This document shows, piece by piece, positions 51,483 to 64,000 of a stretch of 64,000 bases of DNA. This DNA is from Paramecium tetraurelia. Lineage: Eukaryota; Ciliophora; Oligohymenophorea; Peniculida; Parameciidae. Location: NCBI RefSeq assembly GCF_000165425.1, contig NW_001799017.1:160908-224907 (forward strand), read 5' to 3'. Position numbers and translations under genes: made by a program. The notes under the pieces were generated by a model. The model was not told the origin of the DNA, searched no databases, and saw nothing but the letters and a program-made list of their open reading frames with translations. Each line of letters starts with the position of its first letter. Within the stretch, counting starts at the first letter, position 1.

Positions 51483-51944
51483 CTCTAATTTATAGTATTG
51501 AATGAGGAGTCATAAAATGTTGTTTTGTTTTTCTTCAAAGAAACAAACACACTTAAAATATCTTTATTATACATTCAAGCTAAGTTAAAAACTTAACAAT
51601 ATGCAACATCTTCTAACCTTGCATATTTCTCATAATTTTAATAAGATTCTCAATTACAATAAGGCTTCGCCTATCAACTATATATAGAAGGAAAATATAA
51701 AATATAAGAGATTTTTCATTTTTGTAATACTTCTTCCATTGCTAAATCAATACGAATGTTCAACTTGAAGATAAGCATACAGAAATCATTCACTGAAACT
51801 CAATCAGAGAATTAAAAATACTAAATAAGGAATTGCTCACTAAGCTATAGATTTTATAATAATAGTAATAATGACATGCATATTTAATTATACTAATATT
51901 TGATTGTTAATTTATTTAAATTTAAAACCGGTTAATTTGATAGA

Positions 51945-54286
<2,342 letters not shown>

Positions 54287-54318
54287 ATTATAAAATATAT
54301 TAAACAATTATATTCAAA

Positions 54319-56787
54319 TCAAATTTAGCTAAAATCATTATTAATAAATGACCATCCATTAATATAATTAATAGAACTAGACTTGTCAGCTGATAATATA
54401 AAGTCAAAAGGGATGTCAAATTTTTAATTTAAAATCTCCTAATTAATAATTGGTTAAGGAGGTTTATATTTTCTATTGTAATAGTTTCAAATATCATTAC
54501 TTTTGTAATAGATCATCCCAATTAATTTACCTAAAAAAAGGATGATCTTTTATTTCATCAGCATCTCTCGATGAAGCACCCAACCTAATCATAGGGTTTT
54601 TCTCTAAAAGCGATTAAATTATTGATTTGCATTCTTTTGAAATATTGTCTGGAAATGTGATCTTATTGCATTCAATATTATTCAACATTTCATCTCTATT
54701 TGGTGAAAAATATGGAGGTTTCCCACTAATCATTTCGTAGAGTAGAATACCTAATTAATATATATAATTCAATACCTAGATGATACCAATCAACAGCTCG
54801 CCCATGTCCTACTCGTTTCAACATTTCTGGAGCCAAATAAGCCATGGATCCACAGAAACTTTTAGCTCCATAATTATCTCTAACTCCTTCTTTTGATAAT
54901 CCAAAATCAGTTAACATAGCATGACCTTGTGTATCAATAACTATATTTTCCGGTTTTAAATCTCTATATATTATATCATTTTTATGAAGGTGTTCTAAAG
55001 CTGTCAGTATTTCTGCAATATACAATTTAGCTGCTTATTCTGGAATTCTTTTTTAATTTTAAATAATTTTAGATAAATCTCCACCTGGACAGAAATCCAT
55101 CAATAAACACAAATGAGTATTAGTTTAAAAAGCAAATCTTAATTTAACAATGTATGGATGATTTAAATAAGATAGGATATTCCTTTCAGCCATAGCATAT
55201 CTTATTAAATTATGACCTAAAAATTTACTTTTTGGTAAAACTTTCATTGCATACTTTTATCCTTATGCAGTTTTACTTTAATTCCTTTTCTCAACTAAAT
55301 ATACATCTCCAAACGAACCTTTACCTATTTGTAATATAATTCTTATATTCAAGGGACCTATCATTTCACTTTCATTTAGTTATGACTATTATTTAATACT
55401 CAATTACAACTTGATTAAGTGTTGAACGATTGGATGTAGAAAATTAGTTATCAGTCTGATATGGCGAATAACATTTTGAAGTTTGTTGATACTGATTTGT
55501 TAGGTAATATTATTATTTACTAGTTGGGGAATTGACTTTCTATTAATCTTTGGAATCATCATAGATTTAAACCTTATGACATTGGTTGAATGATTCCTTT
55601 TTCATCTTAAAAAAATTTAAACCAACAAATACCCTATAATGTTTTTCAATAAGATTTTTTAGAGTAGAATTATTTTATATTAATTCAACAGGAGATTTAT
55701 TATCCAAATTCTTTTAATTTAGCTGCAAAGATGGTCTTGCCAAAAGTATTTCTGCTATTCTAATATGTTCTAATAAAGAATAAATAAACTATTGATACAA
55801 AATAAACAAGCGTAATGTAATGCTGTATTTTGATGATTATCTATATGATTGATATCAGATCCTATAGTTAATAATAGAGTAGCAATAGAATCACATCCAT
55901 TTTAAGCACAAATGATTAACGGCGTTTATCCTTGAGCATTGATTGAATCACAATCTGCTTCATTTTTTAGTAGTAAGAGTGATAAGTCATAGTTTTAGTT
56001 TAGACAACTGTAATGAATTGAAGCAAATCCTATTGATATTATAATATATCTGATACCATTGTCATCTTTAATATTGATTTCTGGTTTCAAGTCTTTAGTA
56101 GGAATCTCTAATAATTTTTCTATTTCCTTGATGTTGTTCTGTTTGACATTGAGTATTAGAAAGTGATTGTTTTCCCTTTTTTATTACCACCAACCTTGCC
56201 ATGCTGATTTATGTCTTTTTTTCAATTTGGCCATATATTCTTTATTAACCTGAATCTTATCGACTTATCTAATATCATAGACAGTTCCTGTTGTAATAAG
56301 TAGAATTTGAAACCTGTGTCTTGATCTTTAAGAAGGAACATTTCGTCATTGAATTTCTATTCATATAAATTAACTGGAGCTGTATTTGTATGAAAATGCG
56401 AGATACGTATGTTGGATGATTGATTCTACTATGCAGTTTCATTGAATATGTTTGCAACTTACTCAAAACCTGTGGAGTTTTTAGAGCCCCTAGATTTATT
56501 GCTGTTACAATTAGAAAGGCTTCCCTAAGAACTTTATTTTTAATGACTACTTTAATTGAGTTTAAATACTATTAATCAGATTAATATTATTTAGTTCTCA
56601 TCATAGTCTGCTCTGCATATAATTTATTATTCATTGCTGATGGTGCTCTTGGAATTTCAGTTTTCTTGTTCATTGTATTTAAAGTTGGAGTAGCTGCTTC
56701 ATTTTATTTTCTGAATGTAGATTAATATTGAATAGGACAAGTGGCATCTCTAGGTGTATTGATTGGTAAAATTGGATGCTTTTGCAT
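54319..56787 (-). CDS. Ankyrin-repeat / AGC protein kinase fusion
   Basis: N-terminal 200 residues include a Ser/Asn-rich stretch and a short globular part. Then 3-4 ankyrin repeats (GFASIHYSCLN, QGQTPLIICAQNGCDSIATLLL, NTALHYACLF). The kinase follows: GKGSFGDVYLV, YAMKVL (Lys), IYRDLKPENIVI, TDFGLSKEG, activation-loop KSFCGSMAYLAPEM and GHGRAVDWYHLGILLYEM. The C-terminus has an AGC tail (NWDDLLQKKYKPP) and a hydrophobic motif (WSFINNDFS). The fold and motifs fit the S6K/SGK/PKA-like group. About seven short introns, ends TAG or AAG. Ankyrin plus AGC is an unusual domain mix. Residues of the catalytic core look intact, so it should be active. Confidence 0.9.
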
Positions 56788-56841
56788 AAAAAATATTAAT
56801 TTAAATTTCTTATTACTTTATATAAATCGATCATAATAATA

Positions 56842-57420
56842 TCATCTAATATTTGTTATCATTTACATATATTTGATCGATTCCATTAAGCTCTAATAAG
56901 ATGATCTCATATGTTAATTATAGGTTTGAGAATATTGTCCTAAAACTAAATTATTATTAATTTTATCGAATTTTTACTTTTTATTATTTACTTTATATTC
57001 ATATTTGAAGAACTGAAACCATTGTCCATAATCTAAGATATATATAATTAATTTTTTGAAATAAAATTACCATTTTTCGGGGTTAAAACAATAAATAAGT
57101 CTCAGATTATAAGTAAAACATGTAATGGCTTAGAAAAGAACCTGGTTTTCACCTTATTTCAACATTTTTTAAAGAAAGACTTGAACTTTTTCTCTTTTCT
57201 TATTCGATTTTTCTTTTTTCTTCATCCTCAAGTTCTTATTTTCTTTATTATTATTTTGTTAGCCAATTTATTCTTCTTGAATTCTTCTTCTATTTGCTTC
57301 TCCACTTAACAATCTCTTCCCTTCCTCCTCTTCAAGCTCCCTTTACCTTCTAATATTAAATAAGGTAGCAATAACAATTATTGACAATAAAGAGCTTCCT
57401 AAATATTAAAGAAAGCGCAT
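56842..57420 (-). CDS. Membrane-anchored basic protein, possible truncated relative of the ART-like gene
   Basis: ATG 57420 gives MRFLQYLGSSLLSIIVIATL, one membrane helix, followed by Arg/Glu/Lys-rich sequence (RRQRELEEEEGKRLL, NRRRIQEEQIGQQNNNKEN). The arrangement (short lumen end, helix at residues 5-22, charged run) resembles the ART-like protein at 49059, but there is no repeat array or ART domain. A TGA-free frame continues to 56842 with weaker, aromatic-rich composition. Either a real small gene or a truncated copy. Confidence 0.45.
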
Positions 57421-58041
57421 TCTTTATATTCATTATTTCATTCATAACATAATTCATTAAAGATATCATTTTAATTCTAACCTCTAAATTTTTCCAAGTT
57501 TTTTAAATAGATTATCAAAATTCATTTAATATAAACTGAATCCTTTTTAGACAGAATATTTGCTTGGTTGAATCATATTCGAAGTTTAAATTGAAGAATA
57601 AAATTTTATAACCAATTTATCTACTAGATAAATTTCAAATATATCATCAGATCATGGTATATCAGGTTTTTCGTTTCAAGAAAACATAAAAATGATTCTT
57701 TTATTTCCTTTCAATTATTTATGCTATAAAATTTAGAATTCTATTTTTTCCATTCACAGAGATTTAATAAACCTAATTATTCTATGAGTTTCTCAAGACA
57801 TTCAATAATTAACATCTTTTGATTAATTTAAATCTTTGAAATGATAGATTTCTTCAATTTCAAATCTTCAGCCTCTTCAAATTTAAAATCTAATATTAAT
57901 AAACTTTTACGTAGTAGTTTTCATCATTTTTATATTAAGCCTTGTTATTTTAACAAACAAAGTTTGGACTACATAGAAGATTTTTGTTTTCAACAAAATT
58001 AAAAAAATCAAAACCATTATTCAACTTTTAAAACATATAAA
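57421..58041. other. Intergenic, no gene seen
   Basis: AT-rich, no extended frame. Start of the gene-poor terminal 7 kb. Confidence 0.4.
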
Positions 58042-58350
58042 ATGGAGTTAAATGTAGGCTAAAGTTATTGTTATTAGAATGCTATAAAGTTTGTATTAAA
58101 TTGTTTAGACTGTGGACACTTAACAACTAAATCTTTATTTTAGCTTAAAAAAGGTGTCAGAATTATGCTGTGTCTTTATTTAAAGAAATAACTAATACCC
58201 GGAATCCAGATAGAAGTTTAATACAATAAAACAAAATAATAGGAAAAATAAGAAAGTAATCCATTAAAAAATGGACTGAAAGGCTTTAAATGTGATAAAT
58301 AACCGTAATAAAAACTAGATTTAAGGATATTCAATTAATTAATAACCTGA
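58042..58350 (+). CDS. Small uncharacterised protein
   Basis: A 102-codon intronless frame starting MELNVGQSYCYQNAIKFVLN then CLDCGHLTTKSLFQLKKGV, later Lys/Gln-rich. It has a CLDC pair and good codon use in an otherwise gene-poor stretch. No family recognised; may be a fragment of a larger gene. Confidence 0.45.
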
Positions 58351-58669
58351 AATAATCGACTTTCTATCAAAAATATAAAGCAAATTCAGTAATATGCCAC
58401 AGAATGATTATTTATTTAGTTTGTAAGAATACCATAAATTGAGGTTTTAGGAATTTATGAAAGGCTAGTTTAAGAGAAGTTCGTTTAGATGAAAATATTA
58501 TTTTACTATTCCAAATTCATATGGCAAATATTCATTTATAATGTTCAACAATTAGTTAGAAGACTATCACTCAAGAAAAGCAAAAAATAATTTATTTATG
58601 CGATATCATTTACATCATATCAATTTTTTTATTAAACTTGATTTGGAAATGTTCACAGTTATCTAAATT

Positions 58670-58830
58670 ATGGTTAAAAAATCAAAGAAATCAAGAGAAT
58701 GACATAAAGCTAGAATTGGGAAAGGTATGAAATATTTCTTATTCATTATATTTCAATCCAAGGTATGGAATGATAAACAGCGTATTTTACCTTAGATAAT
58801 GCTTCATTTTAAAAGGTGAAATATTTTAAA
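58670..58830 (+). pseudogene. Possible Nop16-like fragment
   Basis: Starts MVKKSKKSRE, then an in-frame TGA, then HKARIGKG and, after an intron-like stretch, VWNDKQRILPQ. The very basic N-terminus and a later KVW-DKQ pattern recall nucleolar Nop16-type proteins, but the match is short. Taken with the TGA it looks like a gene relic. Weak evidence. Confidence 0.2.
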
Positions 58831-59251
58831 ACGAAGTGTTTTGATTAGCTAATTGCTTATTCCTGCCTCCTTACAATTTTTAATTGAACTTTAAATATGA
58901 GATGTATTAAATTTCATTTTTTAAGAAATTGTATCAGTGAAGTAATAATAATAGTAAATTTCGGGATAATTGATTAGATAATTTTGATGAATCAAAATGG
59001 TTTATGAAATGAATGATTTAGCAACTTATATTGCTTTATAAAATTTGTTAATAGATTTTTATTTACTAGAAATATAATATTACCATCCCATTTATAAAAT
59101 TCAACTTTTTATTATTTTTTAAATTCACCATAATTTTCCAAAAAAATATCTTATCAACCAAGTTAAAATTATTTTCAAATATTTATCTGCTGAAAGCTTT
59201 AGTCTCAATGTATTGTTGATAATTATTTTTCATTAACTTTATTCTTGACTA
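58831..59251. other. Intergenic, no gene seen
   Basis: AT-rich with stops in all frames. Confidence 0.4.
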
Positions 59252-59914
59252 TTAATCATTAGTTTAGAATTAGACTTTCCTCAATTATGTAATATACCCC
59301 ATATTTTAAAATCGATATTAAATAGTTATACATTAAATGACAATCAAATCCAAAATCTTAATCATTACTTAAAAAATAAAATTGAATTGAAAATCATAAA
59401 AGCCTCATTTATATATTTAACCAAAATAAAGAAAATAGAAATTATTAATCTATGTGTAAAGTTTAACTTCATTAATAATTTCTAAAGATCTTATTAACCT
59501 TTTGAAATTATTCAGTCTAAAGCAAATATTTATAATTCGATTTAGAGAGTTAGTATTTTTCAAAGTGATTAAAATACTTTCAGACGAATATCAACTCCTT
59601 TTAAGAAGATGATTGCAAATTTTCCATTGCTGGTTGGTTTGGTTGATGAAGTTAAAACATCTAACATTTTAGATTTAACAATAATATAATATATAAATTA
59701 ATACTTTTTAATTTATGTAAGTAAGATATTTGTCAAGAATTTACATAATCTCCTCAATTATATGACATAAATAATTATGATCATTTATTGTATTCTATTT
59801 ATCTTAATTAATAAAAAAGGCAAAATACTAAGCTTGGTGTAATTCTTAATTTTATGGTACATTTTCAACCTACTAAATCAAACTAATAAGATTTAGAATG
59901 ACTAAAATATATGA
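59252..59914 (+). pseudogene. Long open fragment, possible gene remnant
   Basis: A frame without TGA for about 220 codons (LELDFPQLCNIPHILKSILN, IQRVSIFQSDQNTFRRISTP, FPLLVGLVDEVKTSN). The central part has protein-like composition. There is no Met near the start and no exon I could join. It may be an exon of a larger gene or a decayed copy. The last third is AT-rich and less convincing. Confidence 0.35.
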
Positions 59915-61133
59915 TCGTACTAAAAAAATATTTAATTTAATTCACTATCATTAAAAAAGACAAATTAAAAAGTATTATGAGTCATTTAATAATATTTAAT
60001 TCAAAAACTCTATGCTTACTTTCAAATATTCTTATTTTCAATTTAATTTATATTACATTGCAGGGTTAAAATAAAATTTTTGGCTTTTGTGTTTATTAAT
60101 TAGTTAAACACATTGTTTCAAGGCTTAAAATTCTATTGTTGATGTGGCTTCAAAAAAGAAAATTAAGTGCTCTTGATATTAAGTCAAAATAAATTATATT
60201 TTCATTTATTACCTCCTAATGTTAACANNTATCCGGGCACATTTACGTAGGTTGCATATACACATATTTAGAAATAAAGAAAAATTGTAGTATTATTGAT
60301 TAAGAATTTTAGGGCTTATGTAAGATGAAATAATCAAATTGGATAGGTTTTAGATTCTATTTGATTATATATAGATTTCAAGTTTGAATAATGTTAAATT
60401 AGTGAAAATAAATACTGAGTGACAATATCAAATATCTTCTCTAGCATTTCTTCTCTATATAATTAGAATCCTAATGGATTTAATTTAAAATATATCCTAA
60501 AAATTCGTGTATAATATTGATCGATAATAATTTCTATTTTTTTATACATTTATTAATTTTATCTCGATGAGATAATTAATTTAAGAATATTAATATGAGA
60601 TTATCTAAAATAAATTGCTGTTCTAGTATTCTTAAATACATCTAGGACAAAAAACACAAATTAATTTATATTTTGAAATGATAAAATTAAGTATTTCAAT
60701 TATAAATCCTTAATGAAATACATGATGGTTTAGAATTCCGTTTTTGATAAGTATTACTGAATCCAATCGAACATTTAATATATTAATATTGTAATGATAC
60801 ATAAATTGATGTAGAAAATTATGTATGGTATTTTCTTAGAGTTGATATTTTATACATTTGTATTGATAAAATTTGAATTGAATATTTTAGATTAAGGTTT
60901 ATTATAATAATTTAATCTATTTATTTGAATAAGTTTATTTTTTTATGAAAATCTTTTATAAATGTAGCAATAAAGAAATGAAAAAAGTTAAATATCTTTT
61001 TGGAATTTAGAATTGGTACTTTTTATTCTTTTTTTTTATTGAACTTTAAAGTCAATTATTGGAAAATTTTATATAAAATAATAAATCAAATTTTTTAATA
61101 CTAACGATATATTTCAAATAATAAACAATTTAA
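59915..61133. other. Gap-containing gene-poor stretch
   Basis: AT-rich with dense stops. Holds two undetermined bases (60228-60229), so the assembly is weak here and a frame could be hidden by an error. Confidence 0.5.
60228..60229. other. Two undetermined bases (N)
   Basis: The only N characters in the window, just before a less AT-rich motif (atccgggcacatttacg). Marks a sequencing or assembly uncertainty. Confidence 0.95.
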
Positions 61134-62153
61134 ATGCCTAAATTTCGAACATTACCATGTTAAAATAAATCTAATATTTTTGCGGATGAGAATTCAATAA
61201 GGTTTGAAAACCATTGTTTGGCTATTTCGATAAATAAGGATAATTAAATCATATTTGTTGCAAGCGATTACTCTATAACTTTGTTTCAATTTAAATTTCC
61301 ATACTTAAAATACTTACAAAATTGTAAAAATCACACTAATTATGTCTCTACTTTAAATAACTTCAAAAATTGTTTGTAATTCATATCAGGCTCTATGGAT
61401 TCAAATATTGTATTATGGCCATTAAATCTCTTGAAAAGCAGAAAATATTTATAAATACTTTAAGGACATACTAAAATGATTACCTGTTTAATTCTGATAC
61501 CAAAATTAGAGAATTACATAATATCTGGTTCTATGGACAATACAATTAAGATTTGGAATATTACCTAGTAATAATGGAGATGTGTACAAACAATAACAGA
61601 TCATTAGGATTCAGTTTTATCTTTAGCAACAAATCTTGAAGGAAATAAAGTTTTATCGAGTGGAAAAGATAATACAATCTTGGTGATTGAGTAAAATTAA
61701 TTTTTGTCTTGGGAGATTAAATAAAAAATACATGTTAATTAATTTGGCTATCGACTTAATTTTATTGATGAATTCACAATCACTTTCCAACCAGAGAAAA
61801 GTTCGTAACTCCATTTGTACAAGGCAAATCAAATGGGAGATTTTATATTAACTACAGCAAACATTTTTATAGCAGGAGGTGGTTAATATTGTTAAGTACT
61901 GTTCCCATCTTAATACAATTCTAATAAGGGTCTGCTAATTACTAAAAATGGATGGAACTTAAATATAGTGAGGCATTTTCATGATAAAATAAATAATAAA
62001 GATATTTATTAGTTACAAGAATCTATAGAATTTGCAGATTAGTATATTTATGGCATAATGAGTGATGATGGAGAATATTTAATCACATGGGATAGCCAAT
62101 CTTAATAGATTTCTATTAAAAAATTCAAATAATTTAATATTGAATAACATTGA
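61134..62153 (+). CDS. WD40-repeat protein, possibly truncated
   Basis: An intronless 339-codon frame from ATG 61134. WD40 units are evident: NHTNYVSTLNNFKNCLQFIS with GSMDSNIVLWPL, TKMITCLILIPKLENYIISG with SMDNTIKIW, and the DGEYLITWDSQSQQISIKKF end that closes the propeller in a common Paramecium WD40 family. Those relatives usually have a B-box and coiled coil in front, as in the gene at 23883-25783; here the protein begins just before the propeller, so it may be a truncated copy. The frame continues past TGA 62151 for about 200 codons. Confidence 0.75.
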
Positions 62154-63378
62154 AATATATTTTTTTTAGTGTTATTTATAAATGAAAATAGGGCTAGATT
62201 ATTGTTATGTAATCAATATTGTCTAAATATTAGTAAGTCTTAATATTTTTAATATTATATATTCCTTATATATTGATTTTCTCATACTATATGCCTTGCT
62301 TTATGTCTGCTTTGGAAACACTTTTATATTTCGAATAAATGTAATTTTAAAGTGCTGTTTTGTTACTTAATTGAGAGGCTAAAAGAAGTTATATATATAA
62401 AAATTGATGGATGTAACCGAGATATAATATAAATTTAAAATATATTAAAATTGAAATAATAATTAATTTTTACATCACTTTGGTAAAATAGAAAAATTCA
62501 ACTTTTAAGACTTCCAGAATTGCTAGATAGTTAAAATATTTAAGTTATTCATCTAAGTAATTTCTCTACTTCAAGTAAAGCAGGACTTCAAAATCTTCTT
62601 GTCTATGTTGAAGACTAAACTAAGAAGATTAAATATATTGATGAGAAGGAAACTTGGATTAAAACTCATTTATGCAATAGATTTATTCCAGAGTTACCCA
62701 ATTTTAAAGTAATTTAGGAGAAATCTTTGAATTATAAATTGCGTTGATAGTCCCTAAAATCACATTCTTTGTCTATCCTTCATTTATTATAGTTGATTAT
62801 ACGAACTTATGCCCTGAATAATTCGTGGAAATTCCTTTCTGAAAAGATAATTGATAATTGGTTTTATAAAGGAAAATTAGATTTACAAGTTGGATTTCAT
62901 TTCATTTTGCTATAAAAAAGTTAGCATTACTAAAAATAGGTACAAAGATATATATATTCTACCTTAGGGTTTAATTACTACAAACCATATTGCCTCATTC
63001 TGAACTGCATATTTGCCACTAATAAGTGCTTCTAAAATTAAAGTACATCAATAACAAATACAATCAATAAAACTCCTCGATGATTATTCATAACCTTGAA
63101 ATTTTAACATAATGCATTAGTTTAAGAATCTCAAAGTTTGTTCTGAATCCTCAAACGAATCAGTTTAAATATATTTGCAATATCCTCCCAATCCATTTAT
63201 ATAATGAATTTAAATTAGAGGAATCAAAACTCACTTACAAAGGAATTTAAGAATATCATTCTTAAGATGAAAAATAAAATTTCCAAAATCTTATATTCTT
63301 CTTGTATCACATAGTTTCTAGAAATCCCTTGCAATAATATCTGATACACACCTTGAAATCAGGGTGGCTGAAATTATG
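62154..63378 (+). pseudogene. Coding-like frames broken by TGA and a frame change
   Basis: After the WD40 stop the same frame stays open to TGA 62745, with protein-like sequence at about 62480-62740 (IQLLRLPELLDSQNIQVIHL, STSSKAGLQNLLVYVEDQ). A second frame starts near there (LIVPKITFFVYPSFIIVDY), has a TGA near 62843, and is open again to TGA 63376 (SMIIHNLEILTQCISLRISK, FIRST of several helical runs). No Met start or clear introns link them. Probably a decayed or partial gene near the chromosome end. Confidence 0.35.
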
Positions 63379-63447
63379 AAGCTAATTTATTTTAACTTAA
63401 GTTTTGCTTTGACACACCTCTCGAATCATTCGATGAGCTCATTGGGA

Positions 63448-63493
63448 ACTCAGATTGGACAATTCTATAGAGTTAACTCAGACCAATCTGAGT
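63448..63493. repeat. 11-bp perfect inverted repeat
   Basis: ACTCAGATTGG at 63448-63458 and its reverse complement CCAATCTGAGT at 63483-63493, separated by 24 bp. Could form a hairpin; lies in the less AT-rich subtelomeric stretch. No transposon ends are evident. Confidence 0.8.
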
Positions 63494-63882
63494 CGCTGTT
63501 GATGCTAGATTACAGAACAAATCTAAATATTCGATAATGGAGGATAAGAAAAAGAATAGAGAAATATGAACTAGATGGATTAATGCTGACTAAAGGGGGT
63601 TTCATGGGGATAGCGAACAGGAATGTTAGGATAATTTAAAAGGCATATTGAGAATGTCGAAACTCAACCGATTTAGATATGGGAAAAGAACAAAGTAAAA
63701 GGGGCTTGATAATTTGGATCTTATTATAAAATTTGAAAAATTGCCTATCGTGATCCTATTAATTCTGATTGCAATTATTATAAAAAATGGAAAGCATTGT
63801 TGGAAGTATCCTCTAATAATTATGAATAAGTATTAAGTTAGAGGTAGGTGTACTTTCTGAAATAGAATAATCTGAAGAGAAA

Positions 63883-63900
63883 GTGGCAGTGGCAGTGGCA
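63883..63900. repeat. (GTGGCA)x3 microsatellite
   Basis: Three exact copies immediately before the telomere-like tract. Higher GC than the surrounding DNA. Confidence 0.85.
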
Positions 63901-63910
63901 GTTGTATAAT

Positions 63911-63955
63911 GGGTTTGGGGTTTGGGTTGGGTTTGGGTTTGGGTTTGGGGTTGGG
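63911..63955 (+). repeat. Telomere-type repeat tract (mixed G3T3/G4T2)
   Basis: Forty-five bases of GGGTTT units mixed with GGGGTT and related variants. This mixture is the known signature of Paramecium telomeres. The G-rich strand runs 5' to 3' rightward, so a chromosome end would lie to the right. However 45 nt of unrelated sequence follow to the window end, so the tract is either internal or followed by a joined or mis-assembled piece. Confidence 0.85.
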
Positions 63956-64000
63956 ATAGAGATTCACTTTGGATGGCATCTCCAATCGGCAGTTCCAGAA

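Overview
The window reads as macronuclear DNA of a ciliate, almost certainly Paramecium. Long frames are open only if TAA and TAG are read as glutamine and TGA as the sole stop. Frames jump across tiny introns (about 18-35 nt, GTA...TAG, some ending CAG or AAG). The DNA is very AT-rich and many genes lie tens of bases apart. A tract of mixed GGGTTT/GGGGTT telomere-type repeat lies at the right edge. All translations here use that code. Nearly all genes are split by tiny introns, so boundaries are my reconstruction by frame continuity.

Layout. 1-9.4 kb, minus strand: a coiled-coil protein, a small secreted protein, a tesmin/TSO1 CXC protein and a large C2-like protein with a DUF1765-like end. 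11-16.3 kb, minus: a DHHC palmitoyltransferase and three uncharacterised proteins. 16.5-18.9 kb, plus: a DEAD-box helicase, a small gene and a gene with three in-frame TGAs. 19.7-26.8 kb: a MORN protein, an HMG-box protein, a kelch/coiled-coil protein and a B-box/WD40 protein, packed with 6-17 nt between some neighbours. 27-36.7 kb: two tandem MYB genes, a G-patch splicing factor (TFIP11-like), a Mei2-type RRM protein and a trichocyst matrix protein. 37-48.7 kb: a secreted acidic protein with an antisense-overlapping neighbour, a RING/SPRY protein, a HIT hydrolase, a TMEM245-like protein, an acidic-tailed gene with four in-frame TGAs, a TMEM135-like protein and a coiled-coil protein. 49-57 kb: a membrane-anchored ADP-ribosyltransferase-like protein carrying a minisatellite, a kinesin-13 with a poly-Gln region, and an ankyrin/AGC kinase fusion. 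57-64 kb: sparse, gene fragments, a WD40 gene, two N bases and the telomere-like tract, consistent with a subtelomeric region.

The genes are a eukaryotic mixture (splicing, secretion, cytoskeleton, signalling) with no operon logic. The most unusual items are the membrane-anchored ART-like protein with an in-frame tandem repeat and a probable catalytic Glu-to-Asn change, the genes whose frames run cleanly through several TGA codons, and the telomeric repeat followed by unrelated sequence. No tRNA, rRNA, CRISPR or recognisable transposon was seen.
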